Below are positions 19,525 through 28,869 of a stretch of DNA of 32,886 nucleotides, piece by piece. Numbering within the stretch: the first letter of the stretch is position 1; each line of letters starts with the position of its first letter. Under the pieces are notes generated by a model, which worked only from the letters and a program-made list of their open reading frames with translations, was not told where the DNA came from and made no database searches. The DNA is from Bacteroidota bacterium (GTDB taxonomy: Bacteria; Bacteroidota; Bacteroidia; Bacteroidales; GCA-2748055), in the NCBI GenBank assembly GCA_030637895.1, contig DAOWFP010000114.1:1-32886 (forward strand), given 5' to 3'. The position numbers and the translations under genes are program-made.

Positions 19525-20319
19525 TTATGAATGGTTTATATTCCTAATTTTCTCGATTTGAGCTGCAAAGTAAGCACTTTTTTCCGGATATTTCAAACTT
19601 AATTTCTCGTAGGCATAGATGGCCTTGGCATAGAGACCCTGCTTCACATAGATCTGAGCCAGAGTGTCAGTGATAAAACCATCATGTTCCCTGATAGAGG
19701 CAAGGGAAACATCTCCTTTCAGCGAGGTTTCCTTATCGGCCCGGATGGGACCCGATTCACCTCTTATAAAGCTTGTTATAAGGTGATTGTCGTTATTTTC
19801 CGGTTTCTCCTCTTCAACTAGCTCCTCTGAAGGAAGCTCAGTAGCTTCTTCAACAGAATCCTCAGCTGAATCCTCCACAGGAAGCTCAGTAGCTTCTTCA
19901 TCCAGAATCTCTAAAAGTTCCTCCACCGGTTCTTCATCCAGTTCAAGCAGATCGGTGCCTGATTCCTGGCCTGCATAGGGGGCATGCTGTTCAATAATAA
20001 CATCCGCGTGTTCATTGCTTTCCTCGGAAAATTGAATGATTTCTCCGATTTCATCTACTGGCTCGGGCTCGGGCTCCGGTTCTGAAGTTTGCTTTACCTC
20101 GCTTACCAGCTGTAATAGTTTTTTACGATTCATGGAATAGACAGCAGCTACCTTAAGTTGCTGTTTCTTCTCATAACCGAGTGCCTCCATAATACGAACC
20201 TTCAGTAGGTGAGCAGTACTGAACTCCGGAAATTTCCTGCACAGTTTATTCACCTCATCCAGGTCGGCAGGCGCATAATGATTGGTATTAAGCAGGCGTA
20301 TGATATCTGAAGCGTTCAT
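19525..20319 (-). CDS. TPR-like protein with acidic low-complexity linker
   Basis: C-terminal 'TDTLAQIYVKQGLYAKAIYAYEKLSLKYPEKSAYFAAQIEKI' resembles TPR. Middle Glu-rich repeat region. Lies between secG and the lptE-like gene. Confidence 0.7.
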   Translation of the reverse strand: MNASDIIRLLNTNHYAPADLDEVNKLCRKFPEFSTAHLLKVRIMEALGYEKKQQLKVAAVYSMNRKKLLQLVSEVKQTSEPEPEPEPVDEIGEIIQFSEESNEHADVIIEQHAPYAGQESGTDLLELDEEPVEELLEILDEEATELPVEDSAEDSVEEATELPSEELVEEEKPENNDNHLITSFIRGESGPIRADKETSLKGDVSLASIREHDGFITDTLAQIYVKQGLYAKAIYAYEKLSLKYPEKSAYFAAQIEKIRNINHS

Positions 20320-20330
20320 ATAAGCTAGGA

Positions 20331-20852
20331 TTACCAGGAAATAAATGCTTTATTGAATATATCTTCCACAAGGTTCTCAACAATAACTGTGATCAGTCCG
20401 TCTTCCACATCAGAAAGGTTCAGTTGTGCATCGTAATCTTCATAACGGCTGAAGCTGGTGTCATAATCCAGATCCGGCTCCACCACATTAATATATTTCA
20501 CCCGAACCGTAATGGTGAGTCTGTTTCGTGCTGCTGTTTCCTGAACGGTAATGGCAATGGGTCTGGTTTCGTATCTAGTAATTTCACCGGAAAACTGTAC
20601 ATCCCCACCCTGGTTGGAGAGATCAAGATTGGTATTTCCCTGTATCTTGTCCATCATGGCATCTGTAAACAGCTGGCTGAGCTGAGCCTGAACAAGCGCT
20701 GCCCGGTTCGGAAAATAGTCAACAGAATAGGTCTGCACTTCTTCTGAGATGTTAACCCCACTAAACGAGTAGTTTATGCCGCAGGCTGTCAATCCCGCCA
20801 CAAGGGTGATAATTATAGCAGTCAACCTGAAATATGGTGCAATCTTTCTCAC
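20331..20852 (-). CDS. LptE-like lipoprotein (LPS assembly, Bacteroidota type)
   Basis: Lipobox 'VAGLTACGINYSFSGVNI', then '...RNRLTITVRVKYINVVEPDLDYDTSFSRYEDYDA'. Gene order with secG and a sigma54 activator. Confidence 0.8.
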   Translation of the reverse strand: MRKIAPYFRLTAIIITLVAGLTACGINYSFSGVNISEEVQTYSVDYFPNRAALVQAQLSQLFTDAMMDKIQGNTNLDLSNQGGDVQFSGEITRYETRPIAITVQETAARNRLTITVRVKYINVVEPDLDYDTSFSRYEDYDAQLNLSDVEDGLITVIVENLVEDIFNKAFISW

Positions 20853-20855
20853 TTC

Positions 20856-22100
20856 CTATTCGATATTATACTCTTTGATTTTCCTGTAAAGGGTTCTTTC
20901 GGAGATTCCCAGGTCCTGTGCGGCATACTTCCGTTTCCCATTGTGCTTTTCCAGTGCCTTGATAATCAACTCAATTTCTTTGTCTTCCAGAGAAAGAGAC
21001 TCCTCAACGATCTCCTCTGTATCCAGAATGTGCTCATCTTCCCGCTCCTTACGAACAGAGCTTCGTTGGGTGATCAGATTTTCAGCATCCGCCGGCAGGT
21101 CATCAACAGTGGAATATAACTTCTTTATGATCCCCTCATTCTCCTGTTCAATATCGGTGCTGACTGATCCCTTTTCCATAATCTGGGCCACCAGCTTTTT
21201 CAGATCGTTCATATCGCTCTTCATGTCGAAAAGCACTTTGTAAAGAATCTCCCGCTCCGAATTAAAAGCTTCCTCTGCGATTGAGTCCTTATCGATCAGG
21301 GCTGGCAAGCGGGTTTTATGATAATCGGGCAGGTAATGCATCAGGGATGCTGCTGAGATTTCTCTATCCTGTTCTATAATGGAGATCTGCTCTGTGACAT
21401 TCTTCAACTGGCGCACATTTCCAGGCCATTCGTATTTTAACAAAACCTGGCGGGCCTCCTCATCCAGGCGGATGGCAGGCATGCGGTAGCGTTCTGAAAA
21501 GTCTGCCGCAAACTTCCTGAAAAGCAAAAGGATATCATCCCCCCGATCTCTCAGTGAGGGCATCTGGATGGGAACAGTATTCAAACGGTAGAAAAGGTCC
21601 TCTCTGAATTTACCTTTTTTTATGGCCTGGGCCACATCCAGGTTGGTGGCAGCCACCACTCTTACATCGGTCTTCTGAACTTTGGAGGACCCAACTCTTA
21701 TATACTCGCCTGTTTCCAGCACCCTTAAAAGTCGGACTTGCGTGGAAAGTGGTAGTTCGGCTACCTCATCGAGAAAGATGGTCCCCCCGTTTGAAACCTC
21801 AAAATAACCCTTTCGCGTATCATGTGCCCCTGTAAAAGCGCCCTTTTCATGACCAAACAGTTCTGAATCAATGGTACCATCAGGAATAGCTCCACAATTC
21901 ACTGCAATGTAGGGTCCATGTTTCCTTCCCCCAAGCGAGTGAATAATCTTGGGGAAGGCTTCCTTTCCAGTTCCACTCTCACCTGAGATCAACACGCTCA
22001 GGTCGGTAGGGGCCACCTGCCGTGCAATATCAATGGCCCTTTCGAGCCCGGGATAGGTCCCAATAATTGCAAACCGCTGTTTTATCTGCTGAATCTCCAT
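20856..22100 (-). CDS. Sigma-54-dependent transcriptional activator (AAA+ plus Fis-type HTH, no receiver domain)
   Basis: Walker A 'ISGESGTGKEAF', 'GHEKGAFTGAHDTRKGYFE' (GAFTGA loop), 'GTIFLDEVAELP', C-terminal Fis HTH 'NGKRKYAAQDLGISERTLYRKIKEY'. Likely start at the internal Met (MEIQQIKQ). Confidence 0.93.
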   Translation of the reverse strand: MEIQQIKQRFAIIGTYPGLERAIDIARQVAPTDLSVLISGESGTGKEAFPKIIHSLGGRKHGPYIAVNCGAIPDGTIDSELFGHEKGAFTGAHDTRKGYFEVSNGGTIFLDEVAELPLSTQVRLLRVLETGEYIRVGSSKVQKTDVRVVAATNLDVAQAIKKGKFREDLFYRLNTVPIQMPSLRDRGDDILLLFRKFAADFSERYRMPAIRLDEEARQVLLKYEWPGNVRQLKNVTEQISIIEQDREISAASLMHYLPDYHKTRLPALIDKDSIAEEAFNSEREILYKVLFDMKSDMNDLKKLVAQIMEKGSVSTDIEQENEGIIKKLYSTVDDLPADAENLITQRSSVRKEREDEHILDTEEIVEESLSLEDKEIELIIKALEKHNGKRKYAAQDLGISERTLYRKIKEYNIE

Positions 22101-22201
22101 GTTCCTTTCTGACAAAATAACCTGAAAGTATGACAAAATTACAATTTTAGCCGGATTCAAAAAGGTTTATCTTTATAGTTTCCTATTTTTGAAATAAAAA
22201 G

Positions 22202-22954
22202 GTGGCTGAATTCCTGGGCATTATACCTGCAAGATTTGCTTCGACCCGCTTCCCGGGTAAACCCCTGGCTATGCTGGGTGATAAACCAATGATCCAATGG
22301 GTTTATGAACGTGCATCTTCCCTCTTTGAACACCTGGTGGTGGCAACCGATGATAATCGTATTTACACTGCAGTAGGGCGTTTCGGCGGAAAAGTGCTAA
22401 TGACCTCTCCCGGACACACAAGTGGCACCGAGCGCTGTGCTGAGGCTGCCGGAATGTATGAGCAGCAGATGGGCCTTCATTTTGATCATGTGGTCAATAT
22501 CCAGGGCGATGAGCCACTGATTCAGCCGGAGCAACTGCAGACATTGATTGATTGCATACAGACTCCCGGAACCAGTATCGCCACTTTGATCAGGCCCCTA
22601 AAGTCCCATCAGGAGCTGGAAAATCCCAATGTGGTGAAAGTGGTGGTGGACCAGTCGTTCCGGGCACTCTATTTTTCCAGGGCCTCCATTCCGTTTATCA
22701 GGAGCTCAAGTGCTGAACAAAAGCCTGCAAACCTTCCTTTTTATACCCATATCGGGCTCTATGCTTTCCGGCGAGAGATCCTGAATCAGGTGGTAACATT
22801 GCCTCCATCGACGCTGGAGAAAGCCGAATCGCTGGAACAATTACGTTGGATGGAACATGGTATTACTATCCGGACCGCAGTTACCAATCTTCCATCGCTT
22901 GGCGTGGATACTCCGGAGGATCTGGAGTTTATCAGGAAAGAGGGATCCTTCTGA
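22202..22954 (+). CDS. kdsB: 3-deoxy-manno-octulosonate cytidylyltransferase
   Basis: 'GIIPARFASTRFPGKPLAMLGDKPMIQWVYERA' and 'VNIQGDEPLIQPEQL'. GTG start. Confidence 0.96.
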   Translation: MAEFLGIIPARFASTRFPGKPLAMLGDKPMIQWVYERASSLFEHLVVATDDNRIYTAVGRFGGKVLMTSPGHTSGTERCAEAAGMYEQQMGLHFDHVVNIQGDEPLIQPEQLQTLIDCIQTPGTSIATLIRPLKSHQELENPNVVKVVVDQSFRALYFSRASIPFIRSSSAEQKPANLPFYTHIGLYAFRREILNQVVTLPPSTLEKAESLEQLRWMEHGITIRTAVTNLPSLGVDTPEDLEFIRKEGSF

Positions 22955-22965
22955 TCCCCACTGTC

Positions 22966-25416
22966 CTACTCGTAATGCAAAGTCCTGGCCGGATTACCCC
23001 TGGCTGCACGATAGGCAAGCAGAGTTACAGAAATGATCGCAATCAACATGGCCGAAATGGCCGACACCATGTATATCCAGGGTTTGAATCCAATACTAAA
23101 AGGAAAAGCATGCAGCCAGTTCTGCATGAATAAATAAGCTGCTATCCAGGCCAGCAGAACAGAGATCCCCATCAAGAGTACTACTTCACGGGAAACCACA
23201 AGGATCACATCTCCTATGGAAGCTCCCATGGCCTTCCTGATTCCTATCTCTCTTGTTCTGCGGTGGGTATGATGAAGCGTCAGACCGACCAGGCCCAAAC
23301 AGGCAATAAAGGTGGCGAGCACGGCAAACAGAAGGGACAGCCGGCCCGTACGTCGCTCCTCTTTGTAATAGCTATCAAGCTCATCTTCAAGGAAAAAGAA
23401 CTGGAAGGGGGCATCTCCGGTCATAAGCATCCAGGTCTCTTTTATCTTGCTCAATGTAATTGGGATTCCTCTTCCTGCAACACCCAAGCGTACAGTTATA
23501 TACCCCGACCAATCCATTCCTTCCTCTTTGTACCGAAGCATATAAGGGCCAACGGGATCGCGCAAAGAGCTATGATGAAAATCCTCGACCACTCCAATGA
23601 TTCTCAATTGATTGGTATCACCATCAATGGTAGACTCCAGGATGATTGTATTAAAGGGATCGGTGATCCCAAATTCCGTTGCAGCTGCTTTGTTTATCAG
23701 GATGGCCGATTCATCGGAGGAGTATGAGGGATTAAAGAACCTGCTCTCTTCATCGGCCAGGCTGAAGTTATAGGTAAACATAAAACTTTCATCCACGTAG
23801 TTGGTTGAAAAGAGGAAATTGCTAGCTGCCTCTCTTCCCTTAATCTGGTAGGTTTCTGTACTGTTATTGTATCCCAGATAGGTAGTGGAGTTACTTGCGG
23901 CTATCACCCCCGGTATCTTCTCTATCTCTCGACAAAAGGTCTGGAGACTTGACTCCAGGGGATAGGTTCTTTTCAGTACCACCAGTTGCTCCTTATCGTA
24001 TCCCAGGTCCTTATTCAGCATAAAGCGTAACTGGTTGGAAACTACCAATGTGCCTACAATTATCGCCACAGATATGGTAAATTGGACAATGACCATCACA
24101 TTTCTGAAAATTCCGGCACGCTTGTTTCCTATAAATCCACCCTTGATTCCGTCAACCGGTGTAAATCTGGAGAGAAAAATAGCCGGATAGATCCCACTGA
24201 GGAATCCAACTATCAGAGCCAGAAGCAGCACAGCTGGTAACAGGTAACGGTACTGCTCCGATTCCATTCGCAGATTAAGATCCATGGTATGGTTAAACCA
24301 TGGCAATAAAAGCTCTACTAGAATCAAGGCAAAAGCAAGGGCCAGCAAACTCAGAATAACAGATTCTGACAGAAATTGACGAACCAGTAAGGTCCTGTTT
24401 GAACCTGCTGCTTTTCTGATCCCGATCTCCCTGGCCCTTGTTGCTGACCTGGCCGTGGAGAGGTTCATGAAATTGATGGAGGCAATCACCAGGATAAAAA
24501 ATGCCACCAGCCCAAAGATGTGAATATAGAGCCTGTCATTTACCGGGCGAAAGCAGCTATCCATTCCAACCTCTATATCGGGCTGGAGATGAATATCAAG
24601 TAGCGGCTGCAGGAATACACCATACTGGTTCCCGCCTTTGGCCCACTCTTCGGGTCCAACTCCCAGGATGGATTCAAGTTCTTCACGAATGTGTTCCGTC
24701 ATCACATCCGCCATCTTGCGTTCAACTTTCCCAGGATCTGCCCTGGGTTTCAGAAGCACATAAGAGAATAATGAATTTTGAAACCAGGTTACATTACTCT
24801 CCCAGTCGAGGGTCTCCATGGAAGCGATGAAATCAGCAAAAAAATGGGAATTCTCCGGCAAGCTCTCAAAAACTCCGCTTACATAATAATAGTTGCTGTC
24901 GCTATTCACGCTAAGGGGAAGTCCCAGTGGATCAGCCTCCCCAAAATAGAGTCTGGCTTTCTCCTCGGTAATGAGAATTGAATTGGGCTTCGAAAGTGCC
25001 GTGACCGGATCTCCCTTGATTAGTTTGATGCTGAAAATATCGAAGAGGCTTGCATCGGCAAAAAGAAAGTGATCTTCTATGTGTCGCTCCTCGTCATACC
25101 AGATTAGATTCTGGTTGTAGACATCGAATCTGACATAGTTTTCAATTTCAGGGATTTCTTCGGTAAATGTAGGGGCCATTACCATGGAGGTCCACGCTCC
25201 CCGGAACGACTGCTCACCCATCATGCCGTCAATGTATAATCTGTGGATCCTCTGTTTGTTCTCATGAAAACGATCAAAACTCAGCTCCTTGACAATAAAC
25301 AGTAATATTAGGATTGAACTGGCCAATCCGATGGCCAGTCCAGATACATTGATTAAAGTAAAGACCTTATTCTTACTGATATTTCTTAAGGCTACAGTAA
25401 AGAAATTTCTCCACAT
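22966..25416 (-). CDS. ABC transporter permease, FtsX/MacB type
   Basis: 'NFFTVALRNISKNKVFTLINVSGLAIGLASSILILLFI', two FtsX-like modules, 'RTREIGIRKAMGASIGDVILVVSREVVLL'. Confidence 0.92.
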   Translation of the reverse strand: MWRNFFTVALRNISKNKVFTLINVSGLAIGLASSILILLFIVKELSFDRFHENKQRIHRLYIDGMMGEQSFRGAWTSMVMAPTFTEEIPEIENYVRFDVYNQNLIWYDEERHIEDHFLFADASLFDIFSIKLIKGDPVTALSKPNSILITEEKARLYFGEADPLGLPLSVNSDSNYYYVSGVFESLPENSHFFADFIASMETLDWESNVTWFQNSLFSYVLLKPRADPGKVERKMADVMTEHIREELESILGVGPEEWAKGGNQYGVFLQPLLDIHLQPDIEVGMDSCFRPVNDRLYIHIFGLVAFFILVIASINFMNLSTARSATRAREIGIRKAAGSNRTLLVRQFLSESVILSLLALAFALILVELLLPWFNHTMDLNLRMESEQYRYLLPAVLLLALIVGFLSGIYPAIFLSRFTPVDGIKGGFIGNKRAGIFRNVMVIVQFTISVAIIVGTLVVSNQLRFMLNKDLGYDKEQLVVLKRTYPLESSLQTFCREIEKIPGVIAASNSTTYLGYNNSTETYQIKGREAASNFLFSTNYVDESFMFTYNFSLADEESRFFNPSYSSDESAILINKAAATEFGITDPFNTIILESTIDGDTNQLRIIGVVEDFHHSSLRDPVGPYMLRYKEEGMDWSGYITVRLGVAGRGIPITLSKIKETWMLMTGDAPFQFFFLEDELDSYYKEERRTGRLSLLFAVLATFIACLGLVGLTLHHTHRRTREIGIRKAMGASIGDVILVVSREVVLLMGISVLLAWIAAYLFMQNWLHAFPFSIGFKPWIYMVSAISAMLIAIISVTLLAYRAARGNPARTLHYE

Positions 25417-25564
25417 AACAGATCTCTTGCTCTGAATAAAGACAGTTTTCGTGCCACAATGTTTAGTCGGCTTTAGATAAATTAGTTATCTCTTCAACAA
25501 TAAGGGCCGATTGGGAAAAATATGTTCGAAAATGAACTTGAACTGCACGAAATAGAACAGTAGC

Positions 25565-26077
25565 TTATTTGTGCATTGAAACCCTGAATGTGTAAAGGGA
25601 GTGCTCTTTAGAAAGGTTTTCAAAAGCATACTCCAGCTTGCTGCCAGTGGTTTTTGCCATCTCGATAAAGCCAAGACCTGCCCCTCCTTTAGCTGAAAAT
25701 TTTCCGTTGGTAATCGTGGACTTGTAGAGCTCCTTTAATGCAAGACTATCATGGCTGTTCACTTTGTCGATCTTGCTCTTGAGGGGTTTCACTTCCTGCT
25801 TCTTAATCGGGTTTGTTGCCTCCATCTCAATCACCGAGTCGTTACAACTGATCTGGAAGCTTGGACAAAATCCCGGGATGCGTTTACCATTACATAGTAA
25901 CTGGTCACTGTATTTGGTGATGTTTTCCAATGCCTCTATCATCACAGAGATCATCTTCTTGTAAGTCTTGAAGGAGATATCATAGTCCTGAGCATGCACT
26001 TTAAATTCTGACAGCAACCAGTCAATGGTACTGAAAGAAAACGGCCCCTGGTATATCAGGATTGACTTGCTCAACAT
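25565..26077 (-). CDS. SiaB-family (DUF6272-like) protein kinase, HATPase-like fold
   Basis: N-box-like 'MIEALENITKYSD' and G-box 'AKGGAGLGFIEMAKTTGSKLEYAF'; size and architecture match SiaB/DUF6272 as I know it. Confidence 0.72.
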   Translation of the reverse strand: MLSKSILIYQGPFSFSTIDWLLSEFKVHAQDYDISFKTYKKMISVMIEALENITKYSDQLLCNGKRIPGFCPSFQISCNDSVIEMEATNPIKKQEVKPLKSKIDKVNSHDSLALKELYKSTITNGKFSAKGGAGLGFIEMAKTTGSKLEYAFENLSKEHSLYTFRVSMHK

Positions 26078-26112
26078 GATGAATCCGATTTAGTACTGAA
26101 ATTTAAGAAAAA

Positions 26113-26592
26113 CTATATTATAGTTTCATTCTTGTTTTCCACATACCCTACATCCTTCTGAAGTGATGCGCCATGACTGGCCTCAACGGCCAGCCTGTCG
26201 CATCTTTCATTTTCCGGAATACTAGCATGCCCTTTTATCCAAATAAACTGCACCTTATACTTTCGGTATAAGGGCAGGAGCTGCTGCCAGAGATCCACAT
26301 TCTTCTTGTTCTTAAAGCGTTTAGCTTCCCATGAGAAAACCCATCCTTTGTTTACCGCATCGGAAACATAACGTGAATCAGTATAGATCTTCACAATCAA
26401 ATCGTCCCGTTTCAAGGCTTCAAGTCCCCTGATCACAGCAAGCAGCTCCATCCGGTTGTTGGTGGTTAACCTGAAACCTTCAGAGAGCTCCCTGCGGTGC
26501 TTTCCATATATCATCACCACACCCAGTCCGCCTGGACCGGGATTACCCCGGGCAGCTCCGTCTGTATATATGACTATCTCACCCGGTGCCAT
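26113..26592 (-). CDS. rnhA: Ribonuclease HI
   Basis: 'IVIYTDGAARGNPGPGGLGVVM', 'NNRMELLAVIRGLEAL', 'IYTDSRYV', 'IKGHASIPENERCDRLAV'. Confidence 0.96.
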   Translation of the reverse strand: MAPGEIVIYTDGAARGNPGPGGLGVVMIYGKHRRELSEGFRLTTNNRMELLAVIRGLEALKRDDLIVKIYTDSRYVSDAVNKGWVFSWEAKRFKNKKNVDLWQQLLPLYRKYKVQFIWIKGHASIPENERCDRLAVEASHGASLQKDVGYVENKNETII

Positions 26593-26599
26593 GGTTGCA

Positions 26600-28753
26600 T
26601 TACTTTACCAGTGTCATCTCATCTACCAGATGCCCTGCCCCTGCATATTTGTCAATCACAAACAGGACATACCTGATATCCACATTGATGCATTTCTGCA
26701 ATTCGGTCTCAAAAGCCACATCTCCGCTCATGGCCTCCCAGTTGCCGTCAAAAGCTATACCGATCAGCTCGCCATTCGCATTCATCACAGGGCTGCCGGA
26801 GTTTCCACCGGTGATGTCGTTGTTGGTTGTGAAACAGACATTCAGGGTTCCATTCTCCCCGTAGGGTCCATAATCCTTGGTTTCATAAAACTCTTTGAGC
26901 CGTTCAGATACCACAAATTCGAAGTTGTTGGGATCCTCTTTTTCCATCACTCCTTCAAGGGTGGTATAGTGGGTATAGAGTACCGCATCCCTTGGGTAGT
27001 AATCACCCACCACTCCGTAATTCATACGCATGGTGGAGTTGGCATCGGAATAGAAATCCTTCTCGGGATACATCTCTATCTTTCCTTTCAGGTATAACCT
27101 GCTACCCCGGCTGTAGGGCTCTTCAAACTGGGCCATCTTGCCTCGTACCTCGAAAAGCTTCTGGAAACCCTGGACTGCCTGGTATCCGGGATCTTTCTTT
27201 AAAACTTTCAATGCTGGATTGTCCATAAATGCATTGTATCTGGCCTGATCGGTTAAAAACGACTTTTTAAAGTAGTTGTCCACATACTTGGCGGCATCGC
27301 CTTTGTACTTGGTTTTAGCCTCAAGGATGAAGGAGGGCAGATACTCATCACCCAATTCGTCCATCAACAGGGCAACCATGGCAGTCATCACTTTTTTATC
27401 GGTTGGTGCATTGTAATTTTTGTAGAATCCTTCAGCACGTTCCTTCAGAGCAGTGGTGATCGCATCAATCTTCTCCTGGTCAGGCTCCGGATCGGCAAGA
27501 GCCATCTCCAGCTCCCTCAGATTGCGCCCAAAACCCACAGTTTCTATTCCCTGATAATAGGCCTCAACTAAATAGCTGAAGGCAATCATCATCTCTTTCC
27601 TTCCCTCAACCGCAGTCTGTATATCATTCAGAGCATTTCCATAGAACGCTTTGCGCTCCTCGTTCTGATCAAGCCACTGGGTGAAATCCGCTTCCTCCTG
27701 CTGCTTTTTCTCAGTCACTTCTAATTTCTTCAATGCCTTACTCATCCCAATGGAATTCTTCCAATAATTTGAGGAGCGGGAGTGCTTGGATGCATACTGG
27801 ATGCGGACCTTCTCGCTGGCCTGCATATCTTCCATCATCAGGTCCAGTTTTATTCCCCTCACCTGGATACGTATGGGGTGATCAATCTCCAGGGATTCCT
27901 GAACCTCCCAGGAGGTCATATAACGGGAAGTGCCACCGGGATATCCCATCACCATGGCGAAATCTCCCATTTCATATCCCTTCACGGATATGGGGAGGTA
28001 GTATTTCGATTTCAAAGGAATGTTCTCGGGACTGTATTCTGCCGGTGAGCCATCGGGAGCTGTATAGACCCTGAACATTGAGAAGTCGCCGGTATGGCGA
28101 GGCCACATCCAGTTGTCAGTATCATGACCATATTTACCAATGGATTCGGGTGGTGCACCCACCAGGCGTAAATCCCTGTAGGTCTGGGTAATAAAAAGGA
28201 AATACCTGTTTCCGCTAAACATACTCCTTACTGTCGCTTCGTACTCATTTCCCTCAGTAGCTTCTGTGGTGATGGTTTCGGTAAGAGAGCGCACCTTTGA
28301 AGCGCGTTCCTGCATTCCCATCTGCTCGTTCAGTTCGGGAACGATCCTGTCTGTCACCTCTTCCATCCGTACCAGGAAGGTGATAGTCTTGCCTTCGTTG
28401 GGGAGCTCCTCATCCCTGGTCATGGCCCAAAAACCATCTTTCAGGTAGTCATGCTCGAGGGAACTGTGATTCTGAATTTCACCGTACCCACAATGGTGGT
28501 TGGTCAGCAATAGGCCGTCGGGTGAAACAAGTTCGGCTGTACAGGATCCACGATCCAGTGCACCTACAGCATCTTTCAGGCTGGCCTGGTTGATACTGTA
28601 AATTTGTTCGGCTGTTAACTGGAGTCCCATCTCGGTCATTTCATCCATGTTCACCTGCCCAATCAGGCTTAGCAGCCACATGCCCTCATCAGCATGTACT
28701 TTTACCTGGAAAGTAAATACCAGGGCAGTCATTAAAAGAATAAACTTCCTCAT
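26600..28753 (-). CDS. S46-family dipeptidyl-peptidase (DPP7-like)
   Basis: Signal peptide; 'GRSTCA-like' region 'DRGSCTAELVSPDGLLLTNHHCGYG', 'HDTDNWMWPRHTGDFSMFRVY', 'DITGGNSGSPVMNANGELIGIAFDGNWEAMSGD'. Confidence 0.95.
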   Translation of the reverse strand: MRKFILLMTALVFTFQVKVHADEGMWLLSLIGQVNMDEMTEMGLQLTAEQIYSINQASLKDAVGALDRGSCTAELVSPDGLLLTNHHCGYGEIQNHSSLEHDYLKDGFWAMTRDEELPNEGKTITFLVRMEEVTDRIVPELNEQMGMQERASKVRSLTETITTEATEGNEYEATVRSMFSGNRYFLFITQTYRDLRLVGAPPESIGKYGHDTDNWMWPRHTGDFSMFRVYTAPDGSPAEYSPENIPLKSKYYLPISVKGYEMGDFAMVMGYPGGTSRYMTSWEVQESLEIDHPIRIQVRGIKLDLMMEDMQASEKVRIQYASKHSRSSNYWKNSIGMSKALKKLEVTEKKQQEEADFTQWLDQNEERKAFYGNALNDIQTAVEGRKEMMIAFSYLVEAYYQGIETVGFGRNLRELEMALADPEPDQEKIDAITTALKERAEGFYKNYNAPTDKKVMTAMVALLMDELGDEYLPSFILEAKTKYKGDAAKYVDNYFKKSFLTDQARYNAFMDNPALKVLKKDPGYQAVQGFQKLFEVRGKMAQFEEPYSRGSRLYLKGKIEMYPEKDFYSDANSTMRMNYGVVGDYYPRDAVLYTHYTTLEGVMEKEDPNNFEFVVSERLKEFYETKDYGPYGENGTLNVCFTTNNDITGGNSGSPVMNANGELIGIAFDGNWEAMSGDVAFETELQKCINVDIRYVLFVIDKYAGAGHLVDEMTLVK

Positions 28754-28869
28754 ATCAATACAATTTATGTGATTTGAAAATTCAATTCCGGGAAAATGAT
28801 TTGCAAATATTGTAAAATTCTTCCTGAAACTACCATGTAAAAAGGTGTTATGTAAGCAAGTCCATATTT

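Noticed and set aside
22942-22958. GGGATC-CTTCT-GATCCC hairpin at the kdsB stop codon
   Set aside because: Short 6-bp stem without a U tract, mostly coding; insufficient to call a terminator.
26456-27097. 213-aa plus-strand ORF opposite rnhA and the S46 peptidase
   Set aside because: Antisense to two well-supported genes, with no recognisable domain.
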